Source: Piezodorus guildinii
Taxonomy: Eukaryota; Arthropoda; Insecta; Hemiptera; Pentatomidae
Assembly (NCBI GenBank): GCA_023052935.1
Contig: CM041295.1
Location: 168,012,366 to 168,076,365, forward strand
Reading direction: 5' to 3'
Length of the DNA stretch: 64,000 bases
The position numbers and the translations under genes were made by a program. The notes beneath the pieces are model-generated. The model was not told the origin of the DNA. It ran no database searches and was given only the letters and a program-made list of their open reading frames with translations. This document shows positions 1 through 11,018 of the stretch, in pieces. Positions within the stretch are counted from its first letter, which is position 1. Every line of letters begins with the position of its first letter.

Positions 1-256
1 AAACCTACTGCCAGGTCTTCCTAGCTAAGGTAGCCCTAGGGTGTGTTCTGTATATGACCTTCATGTCAGTGTGAATGAAGCAGTAGGCTGTTGCTTGTGT
101 GTGAGTTTGTAGGTGATGTACTGTACTCAGGGTCCGGGGGATCGTAAGGCCCCAGCAACTACACCTATTAATTGCCCCTCTTGCGGTTTTATTATTATTA
201 TTGTTATCAGAAAATTTCCCCCAGGACGGAAGACGTTAAATAGCTCTAACTCGGAC

Positions 257-258
<2 letters not shown>

Positions 259-288
<30 letters not shown>

Positions 289-455
289 CCGGTCTGCACT
301 GTTTTTGTTTTGGTTGCTCTGATAAAACTTTTCACTTTTTGTTTGAAGGTGTCTCTTTCTAAAATGTCGGTTGGTCTTATGTTCGCACAATTTAGGTCTC
401 TTGGAATTGCATCCAGCCAAGGTGTTATATATATATATATATATATATATATTTT

Positions 456-496
<41 letters not shown>
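259..496. repeat. Poly-T tracts and (TA)n
   Basis: There is a T run at about 259-288, a TA dinucleotide run at about 425-452 and a second T run at about 468-496. The rest of 1-585 holds no recognisable gene. Short ORFs here are made of homopolymer codons. Confidence 0.9.
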
Positions 497-584
497 CTCT
501 CTTAAAATATTTATTTATTCGGATATATTACAATCTGTCTCAATGGACAATACTTTTTTTAATTACAATCAAACCTATATGATA

Positions 585-945
585 TAAAAGCCCATTCAAT
601 TTTACATCGATATAGGGAGTTTAATCAATATTATTAGAACCGTTTTTGAGAAAATCGTAAATAGGTGCCATATGCATAGTACAAATATGAAAAAGTTTCT
701 GTAACAACCCATATATGTGCGTATAGTTTCCTTTAATATGAAATTTCAGTATCTTCAGACTTTTTGTTTTTGTGCTAGAACTAACAAACACACAGACCTT
801 TTCGCGCGACTTAATTATTTGGACTCAGGTGACCTTAAAACGTTTATTTCCGTTGGAAACTGGAAATCAAAAATTTTCAAGATCACAATACTTTCCCTTA
901 CATCTTACTAAATATTTCACTTATAGGTAAGTGAACGTAAAATTT
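585..945 (+). repeat. Dispersed unclassified repeat (module X), copy 1
   Basis: This is one copy of a family seen repeatedly in the window. Landmarks in order are a segment resembling 'atgaaatttcagt', a 'gtgctagaactaacaaacac' block with 'cacagacctttt', a 'ttatttggactcaggtgacc' block, then 'aaaattttcaagatcac', and an end at 'ataggtaagtgaa'. Other copies lie near 4680-4800(-), 9205-9540(-), 9700-10135(+), 11350-11640(+), 24597-24760(-), 26040-26785(+) and 47870-48290(+). A short minus-strand piece is at 1697-1735. No coding capacity is conserved. I cannot assign the class. Confidence 0.6.
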
Positions 946-1786
946 TGCTGTCCCATATAGAAAGTGTAGATTTTCTATTTAAGATGTTCTGGCTAAATAT
1001 TCGGTCAAGTTCTTGTATTTTAAGTCTAGTAAAAGTAGTTAAGAAACTATCGTACTAATTGTAAATTGTTGAAATTTATTTCAAATTAAGTGAGTGAAAA
1101 GTTGCATGATTACTTGGCTGAAATATATCTGTTATGACAAGTCACTAAGAAGCTCAGAAAAAAATGAGAATTTTTATTTTAACTAGACATGATGCAATTC
1201 AAGGGCAATTTTTTTTTCTTTTATTTAATTAAATTAATGTATTGGTTAATCTTCGTGAAATAGACAGTTTAAAATTCCAATATGATAGGGAGAATCCTGG
1301 GTAGTGCTGACATCAAGGTGTGTTATTCACGTTCTTACGTAATTGAGCAACATCAAATACTTCCCACATAACTCATTCTTCTCCGCATTTAGAGACTCCG
1401 TCGGTTATTTACATTTCTTTTTTCATCCTCGATGATTTTAAAGAATGAAGAGTGGGTACCCGACCTTTCGCTAGGCAGAGTGTTGTTAGGGCAAGATGGA
1501 ACTTCAAATGATTTCCGCATCTTCATACTTCAGCCACGAAATACATTGATTGATGGCCCTTCACAATTAGTTCCAATATTTGTATATGTGGTTGTGAAAA
1601 TGAATAATAATATTTATAAATTCGTATACACTAATTCCACTTACCTAATTATAAATGATATGCGAAGTAAAGCTGTTGCAATCGTAGAATTTTTTCGAAT
1701 TCTAGTTTTTAACGGAAATACAGGTTTAGAGTCCATTTATTGCTAATGACTTATAAGCCTAGCTCAAAAAAGAAAAGTGCGATATT
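946..1786. other. No recognised gene
   Basis: AT-rich sequence with a short T-rich tract near 1210. A 104-codon ORF at 1432-1746 ends in the antisense of module X and resembles no known protein, so I do not call it a gene. Confidence 0.5.
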
Positions 1787-2450
1787 GAAGAATAAACTTT
1801 ATTTACAAATGAATTCGGATGAGACATCCTTACAATGAGCAAAATGTTTTGTTTTTTGTTTGGTAATTATAATATATTAGCCTAATGACTAAATATGTGG
1901 TAAAATTAAATTGATATCAACTATGGTTATAGGAAAAATTATACAAAAACCTAAATATAAAATAAAATAACAATAATAAAACTAAACGGATAAAATAATT
2001 GAAAATATAAAATTTAGAGATTAAAACAAACTAGCTTAAATTAACACGTTTAGTTTTTTTATGAGTGTAGCGTTTCAGTGAACTTTTATCATAATTACAG
2101 ATTTCCTTTATTAATGGATTTTTGGAGACTAGTGTTTTACAGAAGTATGAAGCTGTTTGAGTGTGGATAAATTGTTTAACTGTTGGAAGCTGCAAGTCCT
2201 GGAGCATATATGATATTTTAGTGTAGCGGGGTTAATAGTTAATTATCCGCATTGATAGGTTTCGAATTCTTTCAAGTTTTTGATAATTAGTCAAGCAGGT
2301 TGAGCTCCAGGCTGGCGAGGCGTATGTAATTATCGGGCGGATAACTGATTTGTATATTGTCAATTTGTTAAGAGGGCCCAAATGGGATTTTTCGTTAAAG
2401 TATGGGAACATTTTCTTAAAGATTTTCATAAAAACTTCTCAGATTTTGAT
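1787..2450 (-). pseudogene. Jockey-clade LINE, 3' fragment (RT C-terminus and 3' UTR)
   Basis: Read on the minus strand from about 2429, the translation has the thumb and C-terminal pattern of Jockey reverse transcriptases: 'LTIYKSVIRPIITYASPAWS' then 'YQKLERIRNLSMRIINY'. A stop and frame change near 2232 interrupt it. A second block in another frame, 'LQDLQLPTVKQFIHTQTASY', continues to a stop at 2032-2034. The sequence down to about 1787, with 'aataaa' on the minus strand, fits a 3' UTR. Catalytic RT motifs are absent because the element is 5'-truncated. It is dead. Confidence 0.7.
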
Positions 2451-2485
2451 TAAAATCACTAGATCGGTGTGAAATTTAATGGGCT

Positions 2486-3012
2486 TTGATTACATGTGCC
2501 TGGTACTGGTATTCTGGTCAAAGGTGGCTCCATCCCGATTCCCGAAGAAAATACCTACTAGGCATCTCCATATTCAAATCCTTGCGAGCCAGAAAGCCTT
2601 CCTATATCTTTGAGCTTCATACTCCGCGATCTTCCGGGCACACTTTAAATGATCTCAACCTACAGATCGATACCTACCCTCTCTAAGAACAGCATCCTTT
2701 GAAAAGTCTTTCATCATCCGTGCTACTATACTAGCAATTATTTACCTTTCTCCTTCCCTAACCACTTTCAAACACGGCTTATTTATCCACCTCCTCAAAA
2801 ATCAATCTTCCACACATGTGTGATAAATATTGAATTTGATAATACATAACTAAACTCGTTCGATGTTGTTAACTGTTTTAATTTTCTGTTATAATTAAAT
2901 TAAAAATTTTACTATTTGACTAAATAATTATGTATCAAATAAAGCCAGAATAATAATACTTCCTATATATATTTTATATTATTTTTAGGGGACGAAAAGT
3001 CCCAAAATAAAT
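2486..3012 (+). pseudogene. CR1-like LINE, 3' fragment
   Basis: The translation 'RRKYLLGISIFKSLRARKPS' corresponds to 'RRQYFLGAYLYQIINSQHPP' in the longer element at 14407-16498. The stretch near 2690-2830 corresponds to the rest of its C-terminus with frame breaks. The 3' end near 2989-3010 has a 'ggggac…gtccc' hairpin followed by 'aaaataaa', the same arrangement as at the 3' end of the longer copy. It is therefore a truncated, decayed copy of the same family, with no RT catalytic domain left. Confidence 0.65.
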
Positions 3013-3230
3013 CTTATTTTTCATTCATGCATTTCATTATAGTTTTTAAAAATGTATTCCTCTGAAGTATCTTTGGGTTTCGTTATTTAGAAATAATTAG
3101 CTATTTCTGCTTGTTAGGGTTTGTAAAACATGGGTAAATATGTATGAATTTCATAACCATCCCAAAGAAAAAACTTTAGAAATATTTTTCATGGTTAAAT
3201 TTTTGTTTCCGCAATTATGAAAAGTAATAT

Positions 3231-3674
3231 ATTGGGTTGTAAAATAAGTTTCTAGCGTTTTTTCAATATTCTAATTTAATCCTCTGTGAATTTTTAAAAT
3301 CATGTTTCCTCAGTTTCAACCGAGATTCCTTATCCTTAAGCGGTATTTTGCTTGTTCATAATAGAAGAGAAAAAAAATCATTTTCGTCATTTAATGATGT
3401 TTTTATTTCCGAAAAGAAAAATCCGCTGCACAGACAGTTAACAAAATGTTCAGTGTGTATGGCGATGCCTTAGAAGAAAGCACCGCCCGTAAGTGGTGTG
3501 CTCGGAAATTTTGACTTAAAGTTCTGGGAAGACGGAATAAAAAAAATACGAGAAAGATGGCAAAATGTAATAGATCAATATGGGTAATATGTAATTAACT
3601 AAAAATATTTACCAAAATCTGAAATTTTTATTAAATTACCATCAAAACAAGGCTACGAACTGAAAAGTTACGAC
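3231..3674 (+). mobile_element. Internally deleted mariner (non-autonomous copy)
   Basis: The left end reads 'ttgggttgtaaaataagttt', a mariner-type terminal inverted repeat next to TA. Inside are two separated pieces of mariner transposase. An N-terminal piece contains 'VYGDALEESTARKWCARKF', the usual helix-turn-helix region. A C-terminal piece reads 'ERWQNVIDQYG'. The catalytic DD34D core between them is missing. A diverged right end lies near 3645-3674. A second copy with the same structure is at 11019-11345 on the minus strand, and a left-end fragment is at 31075-31262. Likely mobilised in trans, now decayed. Confidence 0.7.
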
Positions 3675-4141
3675 GGTGTTTATTCTCAATAAGGTTCTCA
3701 TGCAGGCTTGCCCCGTTTCCCACCCCGCTTAGTAATTGTTTTCCTATTTCGTAACATTTTTCACTAATGATAGAAGGAGATTCGGCTTTTGTATATATAG
3801 TGAAGCAGATCATTTCTTGGTGTCGTCACTTCCTAATTACTGCTGGGATTTTTTCGTTGTGTTGCATTTCAAAATATTCTAAGCTGGATTCGAATTATTA
3901 TTCCGTATCTCGTTCACGGAATTGTCATTGTTTTAAAAAAGTTTCAGTAATCCTAATTTGCGTAAGTAATTATCAAACTCACATTCCCTCTCATTCCATT
4001 TTGAAATGATTTTATCATGTTTGTTTTTATAAAAACTGATGTTCAACACCTATCATACAATGATGAGACATAATTTTGAGATATTTATGTCGACTCCAAA
4101 CTACTCTGAGCAGAAATATAAAAAAGTTTATTGTTCTTTAT
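3675..4141. other. No recognised gene
   Basis: AT-rich sequence. An 80-codon ORF at 3767-4009 has no recognisable domain. Confidence 0.5.
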
Positions 4142-4333
4142 CATTTTGGGTTGGCGCGACAGGCATTGGAGACCCTTAGCCGCGCAGTATTGTCCCCTAA
4201 GGGCGCATTTTGGGTTGGCGCGACAGGCATTGGAGACCCTTAGCCGCGCAGTATTGGCCCCTAAGGGCGCATTTTGGGTTGGCGCGACAGGCATTGGAGA
4301 CTCTTAGCCGCGCAGTATTGGCCCCTAAGGGCG
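4142..4333. repeat. 64-bp tandem repeat, three copies
   Basis: Three consecutive 64-bp units start at 4142, 4206 and 4270 and differ at only a few positions. They are much more GC-rich than the surroundings. The core 'tggcgcgacaggc' plus a downstream 'cccttagccgcgcagtatt' aligns with the reverse complement of the 3' end of the SINE at 5256-5551 and of its relative at 11821-12099. The unit therefore appears to derive from a SINE tail. Confidence 0.9.
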
Positions 4334-4640
4334 CATTTTTCTGCACATGTTCTGGGGGCTGATATTTTATAGGGTAGGACCATCACTCTCTACGCCTATT
4401 CCTAATTTTTATGTAAATATATAGATCAAAAGACTGATAGCCTATCATTAAATTCATAGACTTTCGTATGATGTACCTTATAACTTCTTACAACATTGTT
4501 ACTAGTCGTAACCTTGTCTCTGTCACTTGTGTTGATAATCCGATTAAGCATTTGAATAGAAAATAATCCAATAACTTTTTTAGTTATAAGCAATAAGTAA
4601 GGTATATTCATTTTGTAATATTAACTTAATTAACCACTTT
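4334..4640. other. No recognised gene
   Basis: AT-rich spacer between the 64-bp repeats and a module X fragment; nothing coding is recognised. Confidence 0.5.
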
Positions 4641-4679
4641 TTTTTATGTACCATAATTGTGAATTGTTCATATGAATAA

Positions 4680-4800
4680 ATATTTCTATAAAATATATAG
4701 GAACCAAAAGAAACATATCGTAAAAATTTCGAATTCCAGTTTTCAACGGAAATAAGCTTTTTAAGCTCCCCTGAGTCAAATAACCAAGTCGCGGCAAAAG
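4680..4800 (-). repeat. Module X fragment
   Basis: On the minus strand it reads through 'tggttatttgactcagggga', then 'tttccgttgaaaactggaat' and 'tcgaaatttttacgat'. These match the 3' part of module X at 585-945 and 11350-11640. Confidence 0.6.
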
Positions 4801-4890
4801 ATGTGTGTCCCTGGGTTAAGCGTGATATCGGCCTAATCACCTCATTGCCCGACCGTTGGCCTAGAAACAGCACACATCTCTATATCTACT
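4800..4890 (+). mobile_element. SINE-2 family, 3' fragment
   Basis: The blocks 'taagcgtgatatcggcctaa', 'tcacctcattg', 'cgaccgttggcctagaaaca' and 'tctctatat' match the 3' body of the complete SINE-2 copy at 20056-20335. The tRNA-like head is missing. Confidence 0.65.
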
Positions 4891-5255
4891 GGAACTAAGA
4901 AAATTCATGGTTTGTAAATGTACAGGTTTTTTAAAACATATTAACAGCATTTACTTTTGGAATAATGAAAAATATAGAAGAGAAACTTAAAATAAGAGAT
5001 ATATTATCAGGAGCTAACAGAGGATATTTATCCCTAAAAAATATTATATGAGAAGTAAATTCGGACCAATTATGAAAAATGATAATATTTAAACATATTT
5101 TGAGCAAGTGCATGTAAACAAAAGTAATTAAATTGTAAGAAAAATAATAATAATCAAAATAACAGTAGTGACTAAAGAAAAAAAAAATGAAAAAGATAAT
5201 GAATTATTTACAAGTTAAATCATATATAAAACAGCTCGCTATATATAATATCTCT
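4891..5255. other. No recognised gene
   Basis: Very AT-rich sequence between two SINEs. A 60-codon minus-strand ORF is not recognisable. Confidence 0.5.
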
Positions 5256-5551
5256 GGAGAGCCTATGACTGAGTGGCTAGCGCGCTAGTCTCTCATGCTA
5301 AAGGTTGTGAGTTCGAATCCCAGTCCCGGCGGAGCTTTTAAATGAATGTAATTAAATTGGAATTCACTCACAGCATCTACCCCTGGTATGTGATACGCGT
5401 TAGCCAAATGGTGGCCACTCATAAAATTAGGCGTAGGGAGTGATGACCCTATACTACAAAATGAATCGAGAAACGTGAGTGTAATATCCCAGGAGATTAC
5501 ACCGCGAGGCCCAGGGCCTACACGGCCTGTCGCGCCACTGAAAAAAAAAAA
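5256..5551 (+). mobile_element. tRNA-derived SINE (SINE-1), copy 1
   Basis: The head has pol III promoter boxes: an A-box-like 'tgactgagtgg' near 5265 and a perfect B-box core 'gttcgaatc' at 5311-5319. The pattern resembles a serine or leucine tRNA. A unique body follows, ending in 'gcctgtcgcgcca' and an A-tract. The copy at 11821-12099 has the same head, body and tail. It encodes no protein and would depend on a LINE for movement. Confidence 0.8.
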
Positions 5552-5574
5552 GTATAATACCCACATTCCTCTAG

Positions 5575-6010
5575 CTATTTATCCAATTCTTCATAGTCCA
5601 CCCAGTCCACAAAGTCATCAAATTTTAATTGGTCATTGGTCTCCGTTGAGTAGGACTCAAGAAATCAGTTTGTGTCTTATGTCTTTCCAGTTTCCCGCAA
5701 TCGAATAAAAGATGATCGTATGTCTGTTCACTTCGATCGTCACACTTGCAAACTATGTCGTATGTTAATTTGAATCGAAATGAATAGCTTTTGGCATGTC
5801 CCGTCAGAAATTGTGTCAGTTTGTATGATATTTTTTTTCAGTTCAGTTCGATCTTCAATGTTTTTATAAATACAAAGGTATATTTATAGGTAAAACCTTT
5901 GTGCTCATTGCGTATTCCACTTCTGCCTTGTAATAATTGCTTAATGGCACTGATCGGTGGCTTATTGTATGGTATCGGGAGAGGGGTGTCACTTGCCGCC
6001 GCTTTGTCCT
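5575..6010 (-). pseudogene. LINE C-terminal fragment (I/R1-like, after RNase H)
   Basis: On the minus strand an upstream block reads 'DKAAASDTPLPIPYNK' and leads to a stop near 5842. After a frame change, 'KLTQFLTGHAKSYSFRFKL' and 'CKCDDRSEQTYDHLLFDC' follow. This is the usual tail of I- and R1-type LINE polyproteins: a 'TGH' motif and a C-x-C…H…C zinc-binding segment. A last in-frame piece ends at a stop at 5575-5577. At least two frame breaks make it dead. RT and endonuclease domains are not present here. Confidence 0.65.
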
Positions 6011-6796
6011 AATATAAAGGAAGTTGTATTAAAAAAAAAAAAAAAATATTGAAAGTATTTGAAAGTATGTGATAACCAGTATGGCTCTAGTATACGAAAT
6101 AAAAAATCTTTTAACTAGTTTTCAAATATTTGAGAGTGATGTTTTAATACTCTGAATTCTGAAATTTTAAATATTTGATAACTAATTAACATATTTTTCC
6201 TCGTTTGCCAGATTCATACTGGTTATTCCGCCAATATTTATCAATAAAAAACACGCAGAAAATCGGAAGGTAATCAACTGATTCTAACTGCTGGAAAAGC
6301 GATCGAATCAGCCATTTCATTTAAACTGTCAATAATTGGTGTTGATGTTTTTATACTCCAGAAATCTATTGCCTGTAAAAAAATATGCCTGAATAACTCT
6401 GTTATCGCTTTAATAATTACTTTCAGTAATATCTTTTCGTAATTGAAAATAAAATATTGGCCAGAGTTTTGTGTTACGTTACATCTTTATTACAATTATA
6501 CCAGTATTTTTCTATGCATTTATTTTCATACTACATAACTGGCATAGTACGATTACGACACTAATTTTCAGTGCCATGAATCAGTTTTGCTGTGAATGGT
6601 ACTATTATATTGAATGGTACTATTATTTTGCAATTCAATACTAAACTGGAGTATTTCGGAGAAGCTTGAATCGGAATAGTGCCCTATAACAAATTCTATA
6701 GCATTTAGTTTTTATCTTTAAAAAAAAAAAGTTTTATGGACAAAAAAATTACTTACCAAATTTTTTAAAATCATTATATATTGACTAAATATCCTT
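6011..6796. other. No recognised gene
   Basis: AT-rich sequence with short A-runs near 6030 and 6720. I see no coding region or recognisable repeat. Confidence 0.5.
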
Positions 6797-7363
6797 CTTG
6801 CAAGAGATTTCAACTCGATGAGAGCCATTTCTTGTTACGGAGTTGACATCAGTTAATGGATATGAAGTGAAATCATAACGGAAAAGCCCTTGGGATAGGG
6901 GTTATAACGTATAAAGGCGGCTCGACTTAATACTTGACTAATTGTTCTCTTTGCAAGTGTTTTCACAAATTAAAAGCACTTGTAAGGAGTAATATGAGAA
7001 AATTTAGAGAAACTCAAAATGAGAAAACCAACTATTTCGCTTGGGAGAAACTCAGTTTAATATGTATGCAGTTAACACCAATTAAAAACACATTCTTTAC
7101 CGCTGAAAGGTTTTAGGGTCAGTACTTAAATAGGATGGTATTGTACGGCAAGCGGATGTACAAGGAGGTGATCACTTTAATCCTCAGCTCTCCTTACAGC
7201 TTAAATAATTTTCCTCCTGGAACCTGGCAATCAGTAGTCCCTGCCCTACCACTGAACTGCCTCACTGCTTATGCAGTTTACCCTTGTTGAATTTAATTTT
7301 TATTTAAATGCTATACTATTATGTTGTGCCTTTCGCCATGTTAGAAGGTAGTATTACTTTCAT

Positions 7364-7366
<3 letters not shown>
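6797..7366 (+). repeat. Dispersed repeat block, inverted partner at 48.3-50 kb
   Basis: About 370 bp from 'agatttcaactcgatgagag' to 'caaggaggtgat' matches, in reverse complement, 49577-49950. The next part (about 7200-7366) matches 48340-48425 and 48712-48860 in reverse complement. The region includes a minus-strand SINE-2-like piece at about 7145-7300. The two copies share breakpoints interrupted by insertions in the distal copy, so they are old copies of one repeat. Class unknown. No conserved ORF. Confidence 0.7.
7145..7300 (-). mobile_element. SINE-2-like fragment
   Basis: On the minus strand it reads 'ggcagttcagtggtagggca' then 'ggactactga' and 'aattatttaagctgtaagga'. This matches the head of the SINE-2-like copy at 48740-48860 and, more distantly, the tRNA-like head at 20060-20130. 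The 3' body is missing. Confidence 0.5.

Positions 7367-7407
<41 letters not shown>
7367..7407. repeat. (TA)n microsatellite
   Basis: An uninterrupted TA dinucleotide run directly before the left terminal repeat of a mariner, consistent with TA target choice. Confidence 0.95.
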
Positions 7408-7414
7408 GTATATA

Positions 7415-8664
7415 TTGGGTTGTCCGAAAAGTTCATAAAGATTTTTAAAATAAAATTTACCTTTTATTTTTTCTACTAAAAATGAATCACAAAGCCAATG
7501 TTAATTTATATGCCTTAAATCCTCATGGAATCAACTATGTTTACACGCTGAATTCGTCTTTATTAAGGCTCAGTAGTATAGTTTGAGTCACATGAGTGAC
7601 TATTCAGTTCATTTTCGGCATATTATGCTGTTCTTTTTTAAAAAAAGGAAAAACGCAGCCCAAACTGCAAGAAAGATTCGTGCCGTGAATGGCAGCGATT
7701 CAATTGCTGATAGCACTATTCAGAAGTGGTTTTCGCTGCTTAGATCAGGAGATTTCAATTTGGAAGACCAACCCCGGACTGGCCGGAGTTCGACTCTTGA
7801 CATCGAGGATATTATGACAGTCATCGCAAACATTCCACGAATTACTATCTATGAGATAGCTACGGAGTTAGGAGCCTGCAAATCGACCGTTTTTGATCAT
7901 ATAAAGAAGGCCGGGTACTTCTGTCGTTACGACGTTTGGCCCATCAGCTTAGTGAAAGGAAACTTATTAAAGGATTTCATGTTGTAATTTGATGCAGAAA
8001 ACAAAAATGTGGAGGATCCATTTTTGTTACTGGTGACGAAAAAGGGATTCTCTACATCAACACCAGCCGAGAAACATCTTGGGAGTTGCTTGGAACGATG
8101 CCGCTCGCAACACCAAAGGCCAATATATGTTCTGTATTTGGTGGGATTTGAAGGAACCCATACATTTTGAGGTCCTTCCACAAAACCAAATTATAAATAA
8201 GGACTTTAACTGCTCCCAGTTAGATCGATTTAAGGCAGCAATTGAAGAGAAACGGCTAGAGTTGGCAAATCGGAAAGGAGTGCTATTCCACAAAGACAAC
8301 GCTAGGCCACATGTGTCTTTAAGGACTCGGCAAAAGTTATTAAGCTTCAGATGGGAGGTTTTACTTCACCCGCCGTACTCTCCTGACATTGCTCCTTCGG
8401 ATTTCCATCTTTTCCGTTCCCTTGAGAATTTTCTACAAAGGAAATCCTACTATTCGGGCGATGACGTCAAAACGGACCTTTTATTGTTCTTCAGGAGTAA
8501 AGACAGTGATTTTTGGAAAAAGGGATAATGGACCTTCCATGCCGTTGGAAAAGGGTGACCGGTAACGGTGGTAACTATTTTGTAGAAAAAATAAATACAT
8601 TTTAAGCCGTTCATCAATTTAAAATGTTATCCTAAATTCTCTACATACTTTCTGGACATCCCAA
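7415..8664 (+). mobile_element. mariner DNA transposon, full length but defective
   Basis: The element is about 1250 bp, the normal size for mariner. Its left end is 'ttgggttgtccgaaaagttc' and its right end, read inward on the minus strand, is 'ttgggatgtccagaaagtat'. Both ends adjoin TA-rich DNA. It contains one transposase gene in three frames. The imperfect terminal repeats and broken gene show it is inactive. Confidence 0.9.
7583..8528 (+). pseudogene. mariner transposase (DD34D), frameshifted
   Basis: The enzyme family cuts and pastes the element at TA sites in the nucleus. The first segment (7583-7987) carries the N-terminal helix-turn-helix region, including 'KNAAQTARKIRAVNGSDSI' and 'DQPRTGRSS'. 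The first catalytic Asp sits in 'FVTGDE' near 8035, in a second frame. The remaining Asp residues are in a third frame: 'HKDNARPH' and 'SPDIAPSDFHLF', spaced exactly 34 residues apart as in mariner. At least two frameshifts and an early stop near 7985 prevent a full product. The motif after the first Asp reads DEKG where DEKW is usual. Confidence 0.9.
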
Positions 8665-8763
8665 TATATAAAGAATAAGAGGATCGTTGAGAGAAAAATA
8701 TGGAATTTTTTATTTATTAAAAAAGAATCTAAAAATAAATTTATTCTCTTAAATGAAATACAT

Positions 8764-8794
<31 letters not shown>

Positions 8795-9204
8795 TATAAT
8801 AATAAAATAAAATAATAAAATGTTTACAACAGTCTCCAAAGTAAATCTCGTTTTCAGCATACCTATTCCCTGGTATCAACGAAACATCTAGTTTTAAAAT
8901 TAAATGTTCTTCAATAATTATGGTCTATATTTTAAGCAATGCCATTCATTTTCCAAGATTAATTTATACAATCAAGATTTAGCAATAAATTTTGAAAAAA
9001 ATAAAATAAAAACTAATTTCATTTATACAATAGACAATTTTATTTCAGGCTAAATATAATAAAATATAAATTATTATCTATAACAATCTCTTGATTTTCT
9101 GCGGTTTCCGTCACTCTTCATCACCCTCTACATATTTCAATGTTATATAACTTTTATTTTTTCAACATTTATCTTATCAATGATATATTATAAATTTACC
9201 AAAA
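8665..9204. other. No recognised gene; (TA)n near 8764-8800
   Basis: AT-rich sequence with a TA/TAA low-complexity tract. Nothing coding is recognised. Confidence 0.5.
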
Positions 9205-9540
9205 TATTCATATTTACGGGGAGACAAGGGAGGGATTTAACCTGAAAAACGGCTCAAACGATTATCATTAAACTCGCTGTATCGATGTGAAATTTAATGG
9301 GGTTTAATACCATATAGGATTTAATCTGATTGAAATAGTCTGACAGGGCTTAATTCCGTTATTTAAAATTTTCAAGAAACAAAAAAATTGTAAAAGTTAA
9401 TAACGTTGCAAAAAGTTTTTTTTTTTTTACCATAGGTTAGGCAATATACCGTTAGAAAGCTAAAGATTTTAGAAAAAAATATCTTATGCACAAGCTTGTG
9501 AAAGCTAATAGAAAGTATTGAAAAGTCATAAAAACTAACT
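9205..9540 (-). repeat. Module X, 5' part
   Basis: On the minus strand it contains 'acaagcttgtgcataagata', 'atagtctgacagggc' in complement, and 'actcgctgta'. These match 26220-26580 on the plus strand. It faces the plus-strand copy at 9700-10135, forming a loose inverted pair. Confidence 0.5.
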
Positions 9541-9699
9541 GATTGTTGTAGACATTAAATATGATAGATTATTTAAAAAAATATATGTTTCTATCAAAAT
9601 TTAATTTCAATAATTCTTTAATTGGTTTTCATCTCTTACTGTATTTACAAATCCTTATGTTGATTTAAACAATGTATTTTCTTTTTATAATTAGATGTT

Positions 9700-10135
9700 A
9701 AATTGTTTTGAATCTACACAATGAAAGATACTACAAAATTTCTAATATCGGCATTTAAGTTCCGTAGGACTATTTCAATCAGAATGAAACCTATATAATA
9801 GGGGTACTCACTACGTTTGCTATAGCATATTTTTTGTGCTATTTTGCTAAACCCGTCTAGTTTATACAGTTATTTCCTGTAGAAACTCTATGATTAGTGA
9901 GTACCCCCTAATATTAAAGCCTATCTACATTTACATCGGTTTAAAAAGTTCAATCAAAATTATTACAGCCGTTTTTGAGAAAATCATAAAACGGTGTAAA
10001 ATGCATGGTATTAAGTGGCTCTCCTGGTTCAACAATTTTAATAAAAAATTTGCAGTAACATGTAGGGCTCATATTTGTCGTAAATATTAAATTTCAGATT
10101 TTTACGATTCTTCGTTTTTCTGCTAGACTACCAGA
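9700..10135 (+). repeat. Module X copy
   Basis: Landmarks are 'ggactatttcaatcagaatg' near 9770, 'gttcaatcaaaattattaca' near 9950, and 'aaatttcagatttttacgat' near 10090. They match the copies at 26500-26660 and 11350-11480. The copy is interrupted by unique sequence around 9800-9900. Confidence 0.5.
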
Positions 10136-10382
10136 AAATATTTGAAGATTATAATAAGTATAAAATCAAGATATTGAAGTTATACAAATATATTAGGGTA
10201 TAGGTGGATATATAGTTGTGGAATTAGTTCATTTAAATTAATAAAAATAAATTTAACATTAACATCATCATCATTTAATAATACTGTTTCTATTTATGTT
10301 TATTACTGCTATCGTATTATTGTACTTAACTTATAGTTTTTTTCTTTTAATTTTATTGGTTGTCACCTTATTTTTCTTATCC

Positions 10383-10423
10383 CTAACGAAGGGCCACATT
10401 GTATGCCACATTGAAACGTTGGC
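10383..10423 (+). ncRNA. Degenerate hammerhead-like core (Penelope-type terminus)
   Basis: The order is 'ctaacgaa', a 'ggccac…tgcc' stem-like part and then 'gaaacgttggc'. This resembles CUGANGA - stem II - GAAAC of hammerhead ribozymes found in Penelope-like elements. The first core box is mutated (CUAACGA), so catalysis is doubtful. Confidence 0.35.
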
Positions 10424-11018
10424 TTACCAATAAAATGAGTATGTTTTACTTGGTGACCGCATCCCTAACTTCTCCATCAAATGAAATTTCATATAACGAG
10501 AAAGCATTGAAACTTTCTACAAGATAATCCAGCGAAAAATAAACAATTGGGTAAACAGAGCAAATTTTTGCATGGTTAAGATAAAAAAAAAAAAAAAAGT
10601 TAGCATAAAAGGAAGCCACTGTTGTGTTGGTGAAGTCGTGATGAGATTCAAAGAGGAAAAGATCTTCTAATGACTGAATAAAGAGCAAAGCTGCATATTT
10701 TTTTTTCAACATCCTAATAGGACCTAGGTATAAAGTCATCCTTGGAAAACGAAATAGCTTCAAACTAACATATTTCTTTTTCCTTTTTTCAATTTAATAT
10801 ATTTTTGTTTAATCAGTTAAAGTCACTTAATGCTACGGAAGACACTACAGTGGGAGCCCTAAATTTTGCTAATCATAGTTTAATTAGGGGAGGGATCTTT
10901 AACGAGTACCTCACATCGCAATGGCTCGAGACCAATAATTCGCGGTCCCGCCCTATGGCCGGATGCAAAATTTTCTATCTATATATTTCGAATTCATCGA
11001 TTTCTTATATAAATATAT
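10424..11018. other. No recognised gene
   Basis: AT-rich spacer. ORFs of 105 codons (minus, 10446-10763) and 77 codons (plus, 10805-11038) have no recognisable domain. Confidence 0.45.

Noticed and set aside
113..420. Overlapping ORFs on both strands through the poly-T region
   Set aside because: They consist largely of homopolymer-encoded Phe or Lys runs and resemble no protein.
1432..1746. 104-codon ORF
   Set aside because: Its C-terminal part is the antisense of module X and the rest is unrecognised.
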